From NCBI GenBank assembly GCA_963995505.1, contig OZ023184.1, forward strand, positions 20,024,228 to 20,088,227: a stretch of DNA of 64,000 nucleotides. Direction: 5' to 3'. Both the position numbers and the translations under genes were made by a program. Below, piece after piece: positions 34,201 through 44,715 of this stretch (positions within the stretch are counted from its first letter, which is position 1; the number at the start of each line of letters is the position of its first letter). Origin of the DNA: Hypericum androsaemum. Taxonomy: Eukaryota > Streptophyta > Magnoliopsida > Malpighiales > Hypericaceae. The notes under the pieces were generated by a model. That model did no database searches. It had not been told where the DNA came from and saw only the letters and a program-made list of their open reading frames with translations.

Positions 34201-36058
34201 GTGAGGGGTAGCCATGTTGATCGTAGTGGAGCAAAAGACGGGAAGAGATCCAAGTCGTGGTCAAGGAGGTTCAAGGAAAATTGCTTCGAGTGCGGAGAAA
34301 AAGGGCACGTGAAGAAGGATTATCTAAAAAGAACTCGGGATTGCGAGGAAAAAGGATCAAGTTCCGTGAATGTAGTCTCACATTCGGACAGGTCAGATGG
34401 TGATCTTCTTTCTGTTTTATCAAGTCCAAAGTATTCTGATTCCTGGATTTGGATAGCGCTTGCTCTTTTCACATGACGCCCAAGAGAGGGTGGTTCGACA
34501 CCTACAAGTTCGTTGATTCAAGTATGGTGACTATGGGTGATGGTTCTACTTGCAGAATTGTTAGCATAGGTGATATCCAAATCAAGATGTGGGATGGTGT
34601 TGAGAGAAAATTGTGTGGGGTTAGGCATGTTCTAAAGTTAGAGAGGAATTTGATCTCGTTAGGAGCCTTAGATTATAGTGAGTACAACTATAATATTGTA
34701 GGCGGGCTAATGGAGGTGGAGAAGGATGCTGTGGTGGTGATGAAGAGTGAAAGGAATGCTAGGAATACCTATAGGTTAGTGGGGAATACAATTGTAGGTG
34801 GAGTCACATCGTTGGGTTCCGATAGAGGAGAGAAAAGCTCTTGTGTGATGGAGCGAAAGCTTGACATAAATGGTTTGAGTGGAGTTGGAATTCGTGGAGA
34901 CAAAGTTAGCAAGTTCCCGCTATGCTTGTCTAAAGAGACGTGCACGTCAAAGGTGTTGGGTAGATTTTGCATGGGGAATGCGAAGCCGTTGGTAGCACCA
35001 CGGGCGAATCGGGTATCTCACTCAAGGCCGAACGGTGGAGTTTGTGGCATGTTGGGGTTCAATGGAGATTAGAGGAAATAGGCCAAGCAAGCTCGGAAGC
35101 TCGAGCTTGAGGGCTGACTCCATGTGATTGAATGGAAAAAGGTGGTGAGAAAGTTGAGATGGTATTATTGATGGCGGTATATCTATGGTCAAGGTGGAGC
35201 TGGTAGAGTCGGTTTGGTTTCTCAGGTTCTCGTGGTTCTTCATGTGGCGGTATTTCATCAAGATGGAGTTTGTTGAAGTTCGGATAGAGTTTCATGGTTC
35301 GTCCACAGGATGATTTCTCGCCAAGGTGGAGATTGTTAGAGATGTCGAGAAATTAAAGAGGAAATGATTTGTGGGCTTGTTTCCTATTCTATTCGGACTA
35401 ATTTTTGGACTCCTAATTTGACCTAGATAGCTTACTTGATGTACAAGGGTTTACCTCTATATAAAGGCATGTTACCCTAAGGTTTTGTATGGCTTTGTGG
35501 CTTGGAAACTCATCAATAAAAGTTCTTTTTTCTCTCCGTGGATGTAGGCATTAGGCCGAACTACGTTATCTCTTGCGTCCATATTTTTTGCGCGGTTTGT
35601 TCTCTAAGTTGCTGAATTCCTAACAATAAATAATCTCACTACAGTTGTAACTAGCAATGTGGTGATCTTAAAACCCGAAAAATATTTCCCGAGGAAACAA
35701 ATGGAGCCTAAAAGAAGATGTGGAGAAGCAATACCATGTAATCTTGCTGTTGAGTAGAAGCAGCAGAAGTCTGTATTGGAACAAAAACCGAACTTGCTGC
35801 AGCTTGGAGAAGCTGTCTTCTCCCAATGCGCGAGCAGAGTCTGCATGCTCGAGGTGGGCAATCATCGGTTGGAGTTTCTTGTCCTAACACTGAAGAGACA
35901 GCAGCATGGCGACTTGGTAATGGCTTCTTGACACTACACCAAGTTGTCTGTGTAATAGTTTCAGCAGCTGAAGATTTGTTCAAGCAGGAGACAGGAATTT
36001 TGGAGATCAAGTCGAAGTCCGAGGGACGAGCGGAAACGAGAGGTGAAGGGAGGATCAT
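31201..36058 (-). CDS. Class I SAM-dependent methyltransferase (METTL7/UbiE-like), plastid-targeted type, six exons
   Basis: Exons 36058-35735, 33061-32966, 32870-32649, 31944-31848, 31591-31529 and 31394-31201 join in phase (324+96+222+97+63+194 nt) to 331 residues. Residues 1-108 form a Ser/Arg-rich transit-peptide-like region ending in GRRQLLQAAASSVF, a twin-arginine plus hydrophobic stretch suggesting thylakoid targeting. RPDWYEEFYASVM precedes the fold. VVEVGIGTG (160-168) is SAM motif I and LGVDPN the acidic loop. DAVVGTLVLCSV and VLKPGGLYLFVEH follow, and the end is INPHVYGIARK. This order matches plant METTL7-like proteins; the substrate is not known. ATG 36058 is chosen as the first ATG of the exon 1 frame. 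The first intron (2.67 kb) contains a complete copia-type element in the opposite orientation. All splice sites are GT/AG and no lesion was seen. Confidence 0.9.
33294..33585 (+). repeat. 5' LTR of the copia-type element
   Basis: 292 bp with TATA-like ctatataaatgc near 33416 and an aataaa near 33474. Confidence 0.9.
33613..34161 (+). pseudogene. Copia-type gag
   Basis: ATG at 33613 (MTDGAKFALVKFDGSSNFGLW) opens a typical plant copia gag (UBN2 family): VWKKLEARYMSKSL, then LKQRLYGLKMKEG and the LLLLNSLPGSY motif near the end. The frame closes at a TAA at 34159, shortly before the zinc-knuckle region, where autonomous relatives would continue. In life it would form the capsid-like particle. 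Confidence 0.8.
34180..35072 (+). pseudogene. Copia zinc knuckle and protease remnant, frameshifted
   Basis: CFECGEKGHVKKDY at about 34283-34323 is a CCHC zinc knuckle whose last Cys is Tyr (TAT). A one-base loss near 34450 shifts the frame before the protease motif DSACSFHMTP (34451-34483; copia proteases normally read LDSGCSFHM). The frame then continues to a stop at 35070 with no recognisable integrase. Knuckle loss and frameshift make it non-functional. Confidence 0.75.
35334..35625 (+). repeat. 3' LTR of the copia-type element
   Basis: 292 bp, matching the 5' LTR in length and termini. Confidence 0.9.
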
Positions 36059-36129
36059 ATCCTCTGTAGCTAAGTTTACTTGTTCGGTTCTCTCTTGTTT
36101 TTTAACCAACCAGTTTGTCACGGATAAAT

Positions 36130-36434
36130 TTCCAATTAGGGGCGACTACAAATTAATAAAAATTATTGAAATTATGATTTGTTCAATTTGTTCAGAGATG
36201 AATTCTAATACAAATTATAAACTATCAAAATTCGAATTACAATTAAATTTTTTTTACTTTTTAAATTGAATTTTTTGAGTTATTTGATTTTTTGGGAACT
36301 ACTTCCTCGACAGTCATCTCTTAATCTGAAATAGGATAACGGAGAATCGGTTATGTAACTAATAATATGACTAATTAATAATATGAGTAAAATAACTAAT
36401 TAGTAAACTTGAGAGAAAATGTTGATAGAGAACA
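36130..36434. other. Intergenic, upstream of the methyltransferase
   Basis: AT-rich with no gene; presumably includes the methyltransferase promoter, but no clear TATA box was assigned. Confidence 0.35.
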
Positions 36435-36443
36435 TATTATTAA

Positions 36444-37746
36444 GGAAAAGTGCAGTTTACTACCTTATAGTTTCACCTATATTATTTTTAGGCTGTGTAG
36501 TTTCAAATTGATAATTCAGTCCCTGTACTTTTCAATCTTTTGCAGCATATGGTCCATTCTGAATGATAGGACTAAAAGTTCTACCTGATTTGCCACCTAG
36601 GCCAAAATGATGTAGTTTTATTGTCCAAGTGGCGTGGTGATTGCGTAAGTTGTTTGACATAGTTTCGAATAGATAATTACCAAATTAGTCCCTACCAAAA
36701 TATATATTTTCAAAATAAAACCCGTTCTTCCTCCTGGCTCCTTCTACCCTCGTCCTCTCTCCTGGACAAAAATTAGTCCCTACCAAAATCAGTTCCGGCC
36801 TCGACATCAACCTCTCTTCCTCCTCGAATATCCCCACACACTCCTACTTATCCGCCTCGACACCAACCCTCTCTTCCTCCTCGAATCCGACAGGAACACA
36901 CCTTCAAAACCCGAACACCATTTCTGGCCTCGCCTTGTGACAACGGACCTCCACCGCGTCCACAACCCCTTACCCTCTTTTCCATACGATATGTCCCCGA
37001 TTGAACTAGACAATGCCCATTCTGTGGTCACCGGGAGAACCCTCTGCAGCCTCAGGACGCCGCCGCCGGTATTGGCAGGGGAAACCCCCCACTCAAACGT
37101 GTCCGACGGTATATACTTTCCAATCCCGAGCCACTTGGACACCATTATCTTAAAGTTATGTGACCCGTTCACCGTCTCCGTCCCGATGTTGTCGTCTACG
37201 TCGTCGGCTCTAATGAGGACGGGGTCACGCTCTCGGTAATGGCTCTTCCCATTAGATTTCACGGTTTCATTTTGGGTGTGGGGAAAGAGGATTGAGGGAA
37301 TCTATGGCTTGGGTTGATTAGGATCCAAATCGAAGGTGACGATGCTGTACACGCTTGTGCTTTTGGTGACGGGGTTTATTGAGTGGATTGAGGATGATGA
37401 AGATGATATGGTATAGGATATAGAATATAGTGTAGGTTTAGTTGAGGATGATGGTTGAAGTTGATTTAATAGGAATTTGGGCTATTTTTTAAAATTGGGA
37501 CATGTTCTGACATTTTTTTTCTTGCCATATCATCATCCGAGTCATTCCCATGTTGCAACTTGGCGTGCTAGTTAGACTCGGAATGCTGATGTGTCAAATC
37601 CCAGATGGAACTTTTAGCCCTATCATCTGGAATGGACCATGTGCTGCAAAAGATTAGAAAATACAAGGACTGAATTACCAATTTGAAACTACACGACCTA
37701 AAATTGATATCGGTAAAACCACAGGGTAATAAACGACACTCTTCTC
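36444..37746. mobile_element. Long-TIR MULE with gene-like GC-rich interior
   Basis: Inverted repeats of about 150 bp: GGAAAAGTGCAGTTTACTAC on the left and GAGAAGAGTGTCGTTTATTA reversed on the right. Both continue through gtgtagtttcaaattg and ttttgcagca-atggtccatt. The 9-bp flanks TATTATTAA (36435-36443) and AATTATCAA (37747-37755) match at 7 of 9. The interior, about 36725-37300, is GC-rich with a 151-codon minus-strand frame (37262-36807) that looks gene-derived but matches no family I recognise. No transposase. Confidence 0.75.
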
Positions 37747-37859
37747 AATTATCAATAGAGAGATTAAAAAATACATAATGAAGATTGAATTATTTTAATT
37801 TTGAAGAATGGAAGGGGGCAAAAAAGAATTTTGAAATTCCAAATACCCCATTTTCCACC

Positions 37860-38085
37860 TCTCATCAAATTAATTCGACGAATTATTTGGCAAATCGAAT
37901 TTTCAATTCGATTCACCGAATAAATTGATGAATTGATAAATCTGGATTTATGGATTCGGATTTGATTCGTCTAAGGATGAATTCGAATCCGAATTAGAAT
38001 TCTTTTGAATCGGTTCGAATCCGAATCAAATTTTTTACGAATCGAATCAGAATCAGAATCAGATTTAATGACGCTCACCCCTAAT
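37860..38085 (-). mobile_element. hAT-like element end (fragment)
   Basis: Read on the minus strand, 38085 begins TAGGGGTGAGCG, close to the terminal sequence of plant Ac-like hAT elements. It is followed by repeated GATTC/GAATC words. No matching opposite end or 8-bp duplication was found, so this is probably a truncated copy. Confidence 0.35.
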
Positions 38086-38692
38086 TTTCGGTCACAAACA
38101 TAAAATTTAGGTAACGCGATTGAGTTATTAAAAAATCATACTTAGCTCAAACTTGGATTAGACAGTTAGATAAATATTCAGATATAAGATATTTTTAACT
38201 AAAAACCATAATCCGTCGAATATACGAATATACCAAGTTACGTTTGCCGTGACCATGGTAAAATTTTTGTATAAATTGGATATGGGCCCGACGAAGCCCA
38301 ATTAGCAGGTTTGATTAACGCCTTAAGGAGGTGGAGTAAGTCAGCGAACACAAGTAAACCGCCATTTTTATCGGCGCATGACTTGCGGATCTAGCTCACA
38401 TGTTTAGATTAGGCCCATCATTTATGTAAGAAACAGTTTGATATGTGTTGTTCAAATCCAGTTCAATAGACCCATTCTCTAATATTTTGGCCCAAAAGAA
38501 CTTTTTAGTTCACCTAACCATTTTTGACTGAAAAATTTCAAATTAAAGTGCTCGACCGACTTCAGATAGCTGCCAATTTTTCCCGTTATAGATTTAGAAG
38601 TACAAAAGACGAGAGATAGAGTTTGACTTTTTGACTGGCTAATTTTTTTTTTGTTTTTTTTTGCTTGGGCTGTGTGTAGTGTAATTGTGAGG
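38086..38692. other. Intergenic, AT-rich, upstream of the KH pseudogene
   Basis: No gene was seen; it may contain the old promoter of the KH gene. Confidence 0.4.
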
Positions 38693-41090
38693 ATGGCTGG
38701 CCAGACGAATGATTACGGGAAGAGGTCCCACAACCAGTCGGAAGTTGGCAGAGGAAAGAGGAGGAACCCTAGCCCTGGTGAGGAAGGAGACCAGCATGGG
38801 ATTGGGAATGACGATACCGTGTACCAGTATCTGTGCCCGCTGAGGAAGATTGGGAGCATCATTGGGAGAGGGGGAGAGATTGCCAAGCAGTTGAGGACGG
38901 AGAGCATGTCGAATATTAGGATCAGCGACGTCGTTCTTGGGTTCGAGGAGTGCGTTGTCACTATTTATAGTTCGAGCGAGGAGACCGATGTGTACGGGGA
39001 TGATGGCATTCTCGTCTCCTGACTCTCCCCCGCTCAGGATGCGCTTTTCATCGTGCATGAGAGGATTGTCGCCGGAGAGGCCAGTGACGAGGATGAGTTT
39101 GTGGAGGAGCCCCAGCAAGTTACTGTCCGGATGCTTGTTCCGGCGGACCAGATAGGTTGCGTTATTGGGAAAGGTGGGGAGATAATTCAGAATATTCGTA
39201 GTGAGACTGGTGCACATATACGCATCCTGAGAGGCGAACGTCTCCCGCCTCAGGCCCTGAGTACTGATGAACTTCAGCTGGTTAGGAAGTTCATTATATA
39301 TATTGCAACTTTTGTTCCTATGTTCAACTGTAGCCTACCTTTTATGAACACGGGTGCGATATCCCAATTCTGAAGAGTCTTTAGTAATTTGATTGGTACT
39401 ATTCATATCAACAAGGTGCACCTTATTTTCTGACACACATCCTGAGAGAACTCAAAGATTAAACACGTTTGACTGGGAGTAGTATCAGGATGGGTGACTT
39501 CCTAGGAAGTTTTTGGGATGCGTGTGAGTGAGGATAAAATACGCTGTAAAAGAACCGTGTTGGTCTATGGAGATAATTAGTCAGATCACGGTGCGTTTTA
39601 GAATTGGGATAGTTATGTCGTGGGTGGGAAACCCTAACTGCTCAATGCAGCAGAAAAGCATTGCTGTTGTCTTCTTTCTTGGATCTTTTAAGTCTTAGTG
39701 TAAAGTGTCTTCTACTTTAGAATGGCTACACAGTATTTATGCCTGTGCGGGCTCATTCATGTTACTATTTTTCTTCCAGATTATCAGAGAACCCTCAGAA
39801 GTAAGAAAAGCTCTCAATCAAGTGGCATACCGCCTTCATGAAAACCCTTCTCCATCCCAGCACCGGCTTTTATCTTCACCGTCGATCTTCTACCAATCTG
39901 GAGGAGTGTTTATGCCTGGAAATCCAGATGCCCCTCTTGCAGGTCCATACGGCATCTACAAAGTTGGGTGGTCATCTCCCTTTTACAGTGACCAGAGAGA
40001 TGACGCTTCCGTTAAAGAATTCTCTCTTCGCTTGCTCTGTTCAACCGAAAATGTTGGAGGGGCGATCGGAAAAGGAGGTGGGGTCATCAAACAAATTAGA
40101 CAGGAATCTAGAGCAAACATCAAAGTTGATGATTCGGGTGCTGAAGGAGATGATTGCATTATATTTATATCAGAAAAAGAGGTCAGACTTACATTCATTT
40201 TGGATTTCAGTCAATGATCTTCCGGAGATGTTAGATGTGGCGACATTCTCCAACAATGGCTGCAGCTCTGCGCTTGCAACGGCGATGCAGTGAGAAAAGT
40301 GAAAAGGAATCGGGCGATTCTGTCATCATGACTCGTATACTAGTTCAGCGATCACAAATTGGATGCCTTTTGGGAAAAGGCGGGCGGGGCTATTATTTCT
40401 GAGATGAGGAACATAACAAGAGCAAGCATCAGGATCACTTCGGATGAAAATCTTCCTAGGGTAGCCTCGGACGAAGAAGATGAGATGGTGCAGGTGAATT
40501 TTGACTATTTCATTTTTTTTTGCCAGTTTGTTGGTAATTTATTGCTCCAAATGTTAGAATCTAGTGTCATTTTTTGTCTTTTGTTGCTGATGAGATCGTG
40601 GGTGGTCTTGATGTTGCCAGCAATGGCCTTTCACATGTGATTATGAGGTTAAAAGCTAATTTTTTTGGACGAGATGGAGCCTATTGACATGGTAGATGCC
40701 CCAATTCACGGATACCGAGACGGTCATCTGCGAGGGCGTGGATATTATTCCTCTTCCTCCTCTCGTCGATATGGTTCTCGTGATTCGGCACCGCCCTACC
40801 ATTATGGAGGTGGTGATAGTCCCCTGGTAAGATTGTTTTTTTTTCAGTCAGGATGTGTTCTAATGGTCCAGTCTTGCATATGAACTTCGTAACACATGGT
40901 AGGTAGTTCGGGGTTCGTGTCTATGTTAAATAGTGATTCATGTGTGCTCCATCTGTTCTGATTCTGTGGCAATCTGTTTTTACAGACTGGTGGAGAAGTT
41001 GGCTATGGAGCGTTACCGGGTCATCTGGTCGGAATGCTCAAAGAAGACATCAAGGCTACTGGACCTTATCTCGGAATGTACGGGTAAAGT
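38693..41090 (+). pseudogene. Pseudogene of an RCF3/HEN4-type multi-KH-domain RNA-binding protein
   Basis: Starting at ATG 38693 (MAGQTNDYGKRSHNQSEVG), four KH repeats can be read with their GxxG loops: GRGG (about 38868), GKGG (39166), GKGG (40070) and GKGG (40374). The layout matches plant RCF3/HEN4-like proteins. Lesions seen: an in-frame TGA at 39020-39022 just before SPAQDALF; an apparent 2-bp loss near 40240, where the family reads FSPTIEAA; a CGGG duplication at about 40381-40386 that shifts the fourth KH; and a stop near 40684. One intron (about 39283-39779) holds a Cassandra-like LTR. The family regulates mRNA processing and splicing in the nucleus. Alternative splicing could hide single lesions, but four together favour a dead copy. 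Confidence 0.75.
39355..39620 (+). mobile_element. Cassandra-type TRIM solo LTR containing a 5S rRNA-like segment
   Basis: About 266 bp beginning TGCGATATCCCAATTC and ending near AGAATTGGGATAGTTATG, so the two ends are mutually inverted, as in Cassandra LTRs. The middle (about 39437-39530) closely resembles 5S rRNA: a degenerate A-box region (AAGATTAAACACGTTTG), then GGGAGTAGT and the C-box GGATGGGTGACTTCCTAGG (39488-39506). 5S-derived promoter sequence inside the LTR is the hallmark of Cassandra TRIMs. No second LTR or clear 5-bp duplication was seen. It lies in an intron of the KH pseudogene, same strand. Confidence 0.8.
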
Positions 41091-41409
41091 GGGCAATACC
41101 AAGTACAAGATGAAGTCTTTTATTTTTTTTAGTCTCTTCTCTAGCTCATTCTTCAACAGATGAAAAGGCCATGCAATGTCCAATACAAAAATAGGTCACA
41201 ACCTTAATTAATGCAGATGCTCTGTTTGCTCCTCTGAGGCTATGTTCTTGTTACTGCCACTACTTGGTGTCGAACTCTCAATCTCGTCCCCCGAACTGGG
41301 ATGTCCGCCATCTACTGCAAGGGAAATAACACACTGTTGGCTCATTTTTATCTTCGTTTTACCAAGTGACTGTCGGTTCAACGATCAAGAAGTTCGAAAA
41401 ATTCGCAAA

Positions 41410-42319
41410 TCATGGTGTAATATTGCAACAAATACCATCGGTGTCATGGGCAGGTGCATAAGCCATGCGCCGCACGCGCGCTTCTTGGTGTGGAGTAGGC
41501 TGTAAGGCAACGGAACATGTATCTGTCAGCAACTCGAAGTTAAGCTCGAATATACATCGATAAGCCAATCGTGTTGCGGATTGAATGGTTAACCATGCAT
41601 CTTCATGTTCTTTTACAATGCCGAGAGCCCTTCCGAGAAGATCTCTTTCGTCGAAAGGGAGCGAAGAGTTAGCAGATACCTGCAATTTAGGGCGGAGAGC
41701 TTCAAGTGGTCCTTTAGGCCTCTGTTCCCCTTGCTATATTAAACCGGAAAGACAGAAACATGTATAATTTAGGACATTGAAGCCATCTCAATTTACGCTA
41801 TTGTCTGTCAACATGACAACAGAAAACGTGAAAAAGGATGCGAGTCATTTAGCGAGTTACCTTTCCAAGAGCCCAATCAGCGGAGTCGAAGAAAGCCCGT
41901 TCGTGATCCTACCAGAAGAGTTAGTCCAAAAAACATATTAGAATTTAGAGTGGCCTCCTACTCCTTGTACGTGTTACTATTATTATTATTTTTGGTATAC
42001 CTTAGCGATTAAGGGCTTCTTCTTTAACATTCCTCCATACTTTTTCATGATCATTTCTTCTTCTTCTTCTTCTTCTTCTTGTCGTTCCTCCTCCTGGGAA
42101 AATCATAGTATAAAAATCATAGACTTTATCATACTCGAACATAAATTAGTCTTCTTCATAACCGTAAAACCAAATTACCTCTTGATCCAGCAAGTTTATC
42201 GAGTTTCCATCTTCGGTTTCCGTACTTTTCGATTCCTCCATTCCGCGATCGTGACCTTCTAACTGATTCTTACTCTCATCATCAGCATCTCCGAGCTTTT
42301 GATCTTTCACTTGCTCCAT
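41410..42319 (-). CDS. Endosulfine/ARPP19-family protein (putative PP2A inhibitor), five exons
   Basis: Exons 42319-42179, 42093-42001, 41908-41861, 41733-41680 and 41499-41410 are all in phase 0 (141+93+48+54+90 nt), giving 141 residues. The endosulfine core FDSADW lies at residues 85-90, with the phospho-acceptor Ser87, within DHERAFFDSADWALGK. It is followed by QRPKGPLEALRPKLQPTPH and RRMAYAP, both typical of plant members. In animals and yeast the phosphorylated form inhibits PP2A-B55; in plants the role is inferred. Exon 2 contains a run of seven Glu encoded by a (TTC)n tract on the plus strand. The gene lies tail to tail with the KH pseudogene, about 320 bp apart. Confidence 0.9.
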
Positions 42320-42349
42320 GCTTGCTAGAAGCTATAAGAAGAAGATTGG

Positions 42350-43664
42350 GACGTGTATGAACTTAATATGAGTGAATACACACAGTCAATAGCCAGCCAA
42401 TATCTCTTATTGGGAGAACTGACATTATATAATGTAGATTATGCTCGATTTTAGAAAAAATCACTATTCCGAAGAGCTTGCCTCAAAACCACGCAGAGAA
42501 TCAAGTTTGTGGGGCTGTAAATTTTTAGGCCCATTAGTGGATGAGCTGCTTCGACCTTAACCATAATGGGCCCAAGAAAGGTAAATTATCTTGTCTAAAA
42601 AAAAGGTATTTGTAAATTATCACTAAAAAGGTGTTGGTAAAGAGAATATCTTGATAAAAATTAAAGAAGGGTTAAGATTCTACTCGAACTTTAATTAATC
42701 AATCCAATAAATAAATGTTTAACATAGTTTTAACCGTGTCGGTTGAATAGAGAAATCGTATAAATAACCACATAAGCTTAGAGGTAGGTGGGTGTGCATC
42801 CCATAAACCGCCTCCCACCCTCCATTTCAGAGAAAGTATTTGTTAGGATATTATCCAGGCACGAAATTAATTATTTTTTTCTGGGTAAGAGGCAGGACAT
42901 TAATTAATCAGAAGTTCTAGGATGGAGTGATGTTATCCTGTAACAGAAATGGGGGAGACGCTGGATTGGACCTTGTAAAAAAGTTGGCAGCAAACGAGAA
43001 TGGCATCACAAACCCATACATATAAAACGATTTGTATGTGAATTTTTTTGGCTTGAATATAGATTAGTCGACATTTTAGAAAAGAAAGAGAGGATATGTC
43101 GTCGGCGTAACCACTTCAGCATTGTTCATAATACACGTGATTCCCTCACCACCTCCCATATCCTTCGTTACATCACTCTTGTGATTCCCCGTATAACATA
43201 TTTTTCTGAACCACCGGCACATTTACTTCCTCTTCATAATAATGAGTCCGTACCTTTTAATTTAAGTGCAATGGCCGGTAAATTAATTCACGATGTTGCT
43301 AATATATTCCATTAGTTTTTTTGGTAGAAATATATTCCATTAGTTAGGTGCATATAAAATCGGAACTTTGTTGTATACAATGTGCATGTCCATCTCTTAC
43401 CAAATATATATGCATTCAGTATTCCATAGACTATTTATTAGTATTCGTACATTCCGCGAATCTGAATCGGTTACAACTGATAAAATCGATTAAAAATTAT
43501 CCAAATTTCTTAATTCAAATTTCCGTGATCCTAACCCCTTATCCAAATTTCGAGATAAGAATTTTGTGTGTATCTGCCGAAACTTAATCATTAAGGCATA
43601 TCGATTCTTAACCCTTATCCAAAAATTTCGAGATAAGATTTTGACATCTCGAAATTATCTTTAG
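42350..43664. other. Intergenic, upstream of the endosulfine gene
   Basis: AT-rich; no gene. The phrase cttatccaaaatttcgagataag occurs in near-duplicate form at about 43540-43560 and 43614-43638. Confidence 0.4.
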
Positions 43665-44174
43665 AAAAATGAAGGAATAAGTTCATTTTAGTACCCTGTA
43701 GTTTCACCCGTTTCGTCTGGAGTACCATGTGGTTTCAAATTGGTATTTTATTACCTTGTGGTTGACCACCAATTATCCGGGCAGGTCCAGGGCAGTTGCC
43801 CGTTCAAACACGCCCGAAACGACGTCGTTTTGAAACGACGTGGAAGACACGCGGCAAAAAACTTTCTTCAGTTGAAGCTGACGTGGACCGTGATAAATTA
43901 CCGATTCAGTCCCCAATGATATATTAAAGCAACGTGGTAAATTACCTATTAAAGCTCTCCCCTCTTTCCTCCCCTTCCATCTCCCCATCCCCTGTCACCA
44001 CCGCTAACCCGCTGCCATGGTCTTCACGACTTCACCCTTCCTCCTACCCTAAGTAATCACCTTCTCCATTTCCCTCTTCCTTTCCCCCTGTCACTCTACC
44101 TCTCGGTGGAATCTCTTCCCCCTTCGCTTTCTTTCTCCTTTTGTTTTCAGTGTCTTAAACCCTAAAGGCCCACT

Positions 44175-44585
44175 GAACTGGACTTGGCGATTGCGAGAAA
44201 GGAATTACATGGATTCAAGATTGGTGAGAGAAGGATTTTGGTTGATTCCGCTAGGTTCGGAAGGCCTCAAAAGGACACTAAAAAGCAAGCTTATGTCGCT
44301 CCTCAGTCTAAAGGCCCTATCCCGGCAATTGGGTCAAATGGGTTTTGGTCAGGGAAGTCTTTTGCCGCAGCTCTCGGTGGGCTGGTCTCGGTCCCTTCAC
44401 CGTCACTACTTTCTATCACCCCGCTAGTGTTTTCCACCAAACCGATTGGCGATTGGTTGTTTCGAGAAGAAGCTTCTCGGACGGCCGGAGAAGAAGCTTC
44501 TCGAACGACGACGGCGGTGGAGAGCAAGGAGAAGAGGCGTGAGCGTCGGAGAAATTGTGGAGATCGTGGTGGGTCGAGGTACTAG
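44175..44585 (+). pseudogene. Captured RRM-like fragment
   Basis: The plus-strand frame reads LAIARKELHGFKIGERRILVDSARFGRP, resembling the C-terminal half of an RNA-recognition motif (A-x-x-x-L-x-G-x-x-I-x-G-R-x-I-x-V-x-x-A). GKSFAAALGG follows, a phrase like those after the RRM in some plant LINE-type or RRM proteins. It starts without an ATG and ends in Arg/Glu-rich, probably non-native sequence at a stop near 44585. It is only part of a domain. Confidence 0.45.
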
Positions 44586-44715
44586 GGAGGGCAAATGTCG
44601 GGGCGGGTGAAGATGTTGGTGAGCTCGGTGGTGCGCCTCCTCTCGTCGAGCCAAACCCCAGGCTCACCATGACGAAGAAGACGAGCAGTGCAGAGAGAAA
44701 GCAGCGGTGGCCCAT
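44416..44715 (-). pseudogene. Captured fragment with a signal-peptide-like start
   Basis: On the minus strand ATG 44715 opens MGHRCFLSALLVFFVMVSLG, a clear signal-peptide pattern, followed by a Ser/Pro/His-rich stretch. It overlaps the RRM-like fragment on the opposite strand at its end, so at most part of each is genuine. The source gene is not recognised; it may be the first exon of a secreted protein. Confidence 0.35.

Larger units (their letters stand above)
33294..35625 (+). mobile_element. Non-autonomous Ty1/copia LTR retrotransposon (gag-protease) in intron 1 of the methyltransferase gene
   Basis: LTRs of exactly 292 bp (33294-33585 and 35334-35625) begin TGTTAGAGATG and end CCTAACA, with about a dozen differences by eye. 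A perfect 5-bp duplication, ATAAA, flanks the element (33289-33293; 35626-35630). The primer-binding site TGGTATCAAGAGC (33588) is of initiator-tRNA-Met type, and a purine tract (ccaaggtggagat) precedes the 3' LTR. The interior of 1.75 kb codes for gag, a zinc-knuckle remnant and a protease-like stretch, then non-coding sequence. No integrase, reverse transcriptase or RNase H was seen. It runs antisense to the host gene. Confidence 0.92.
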
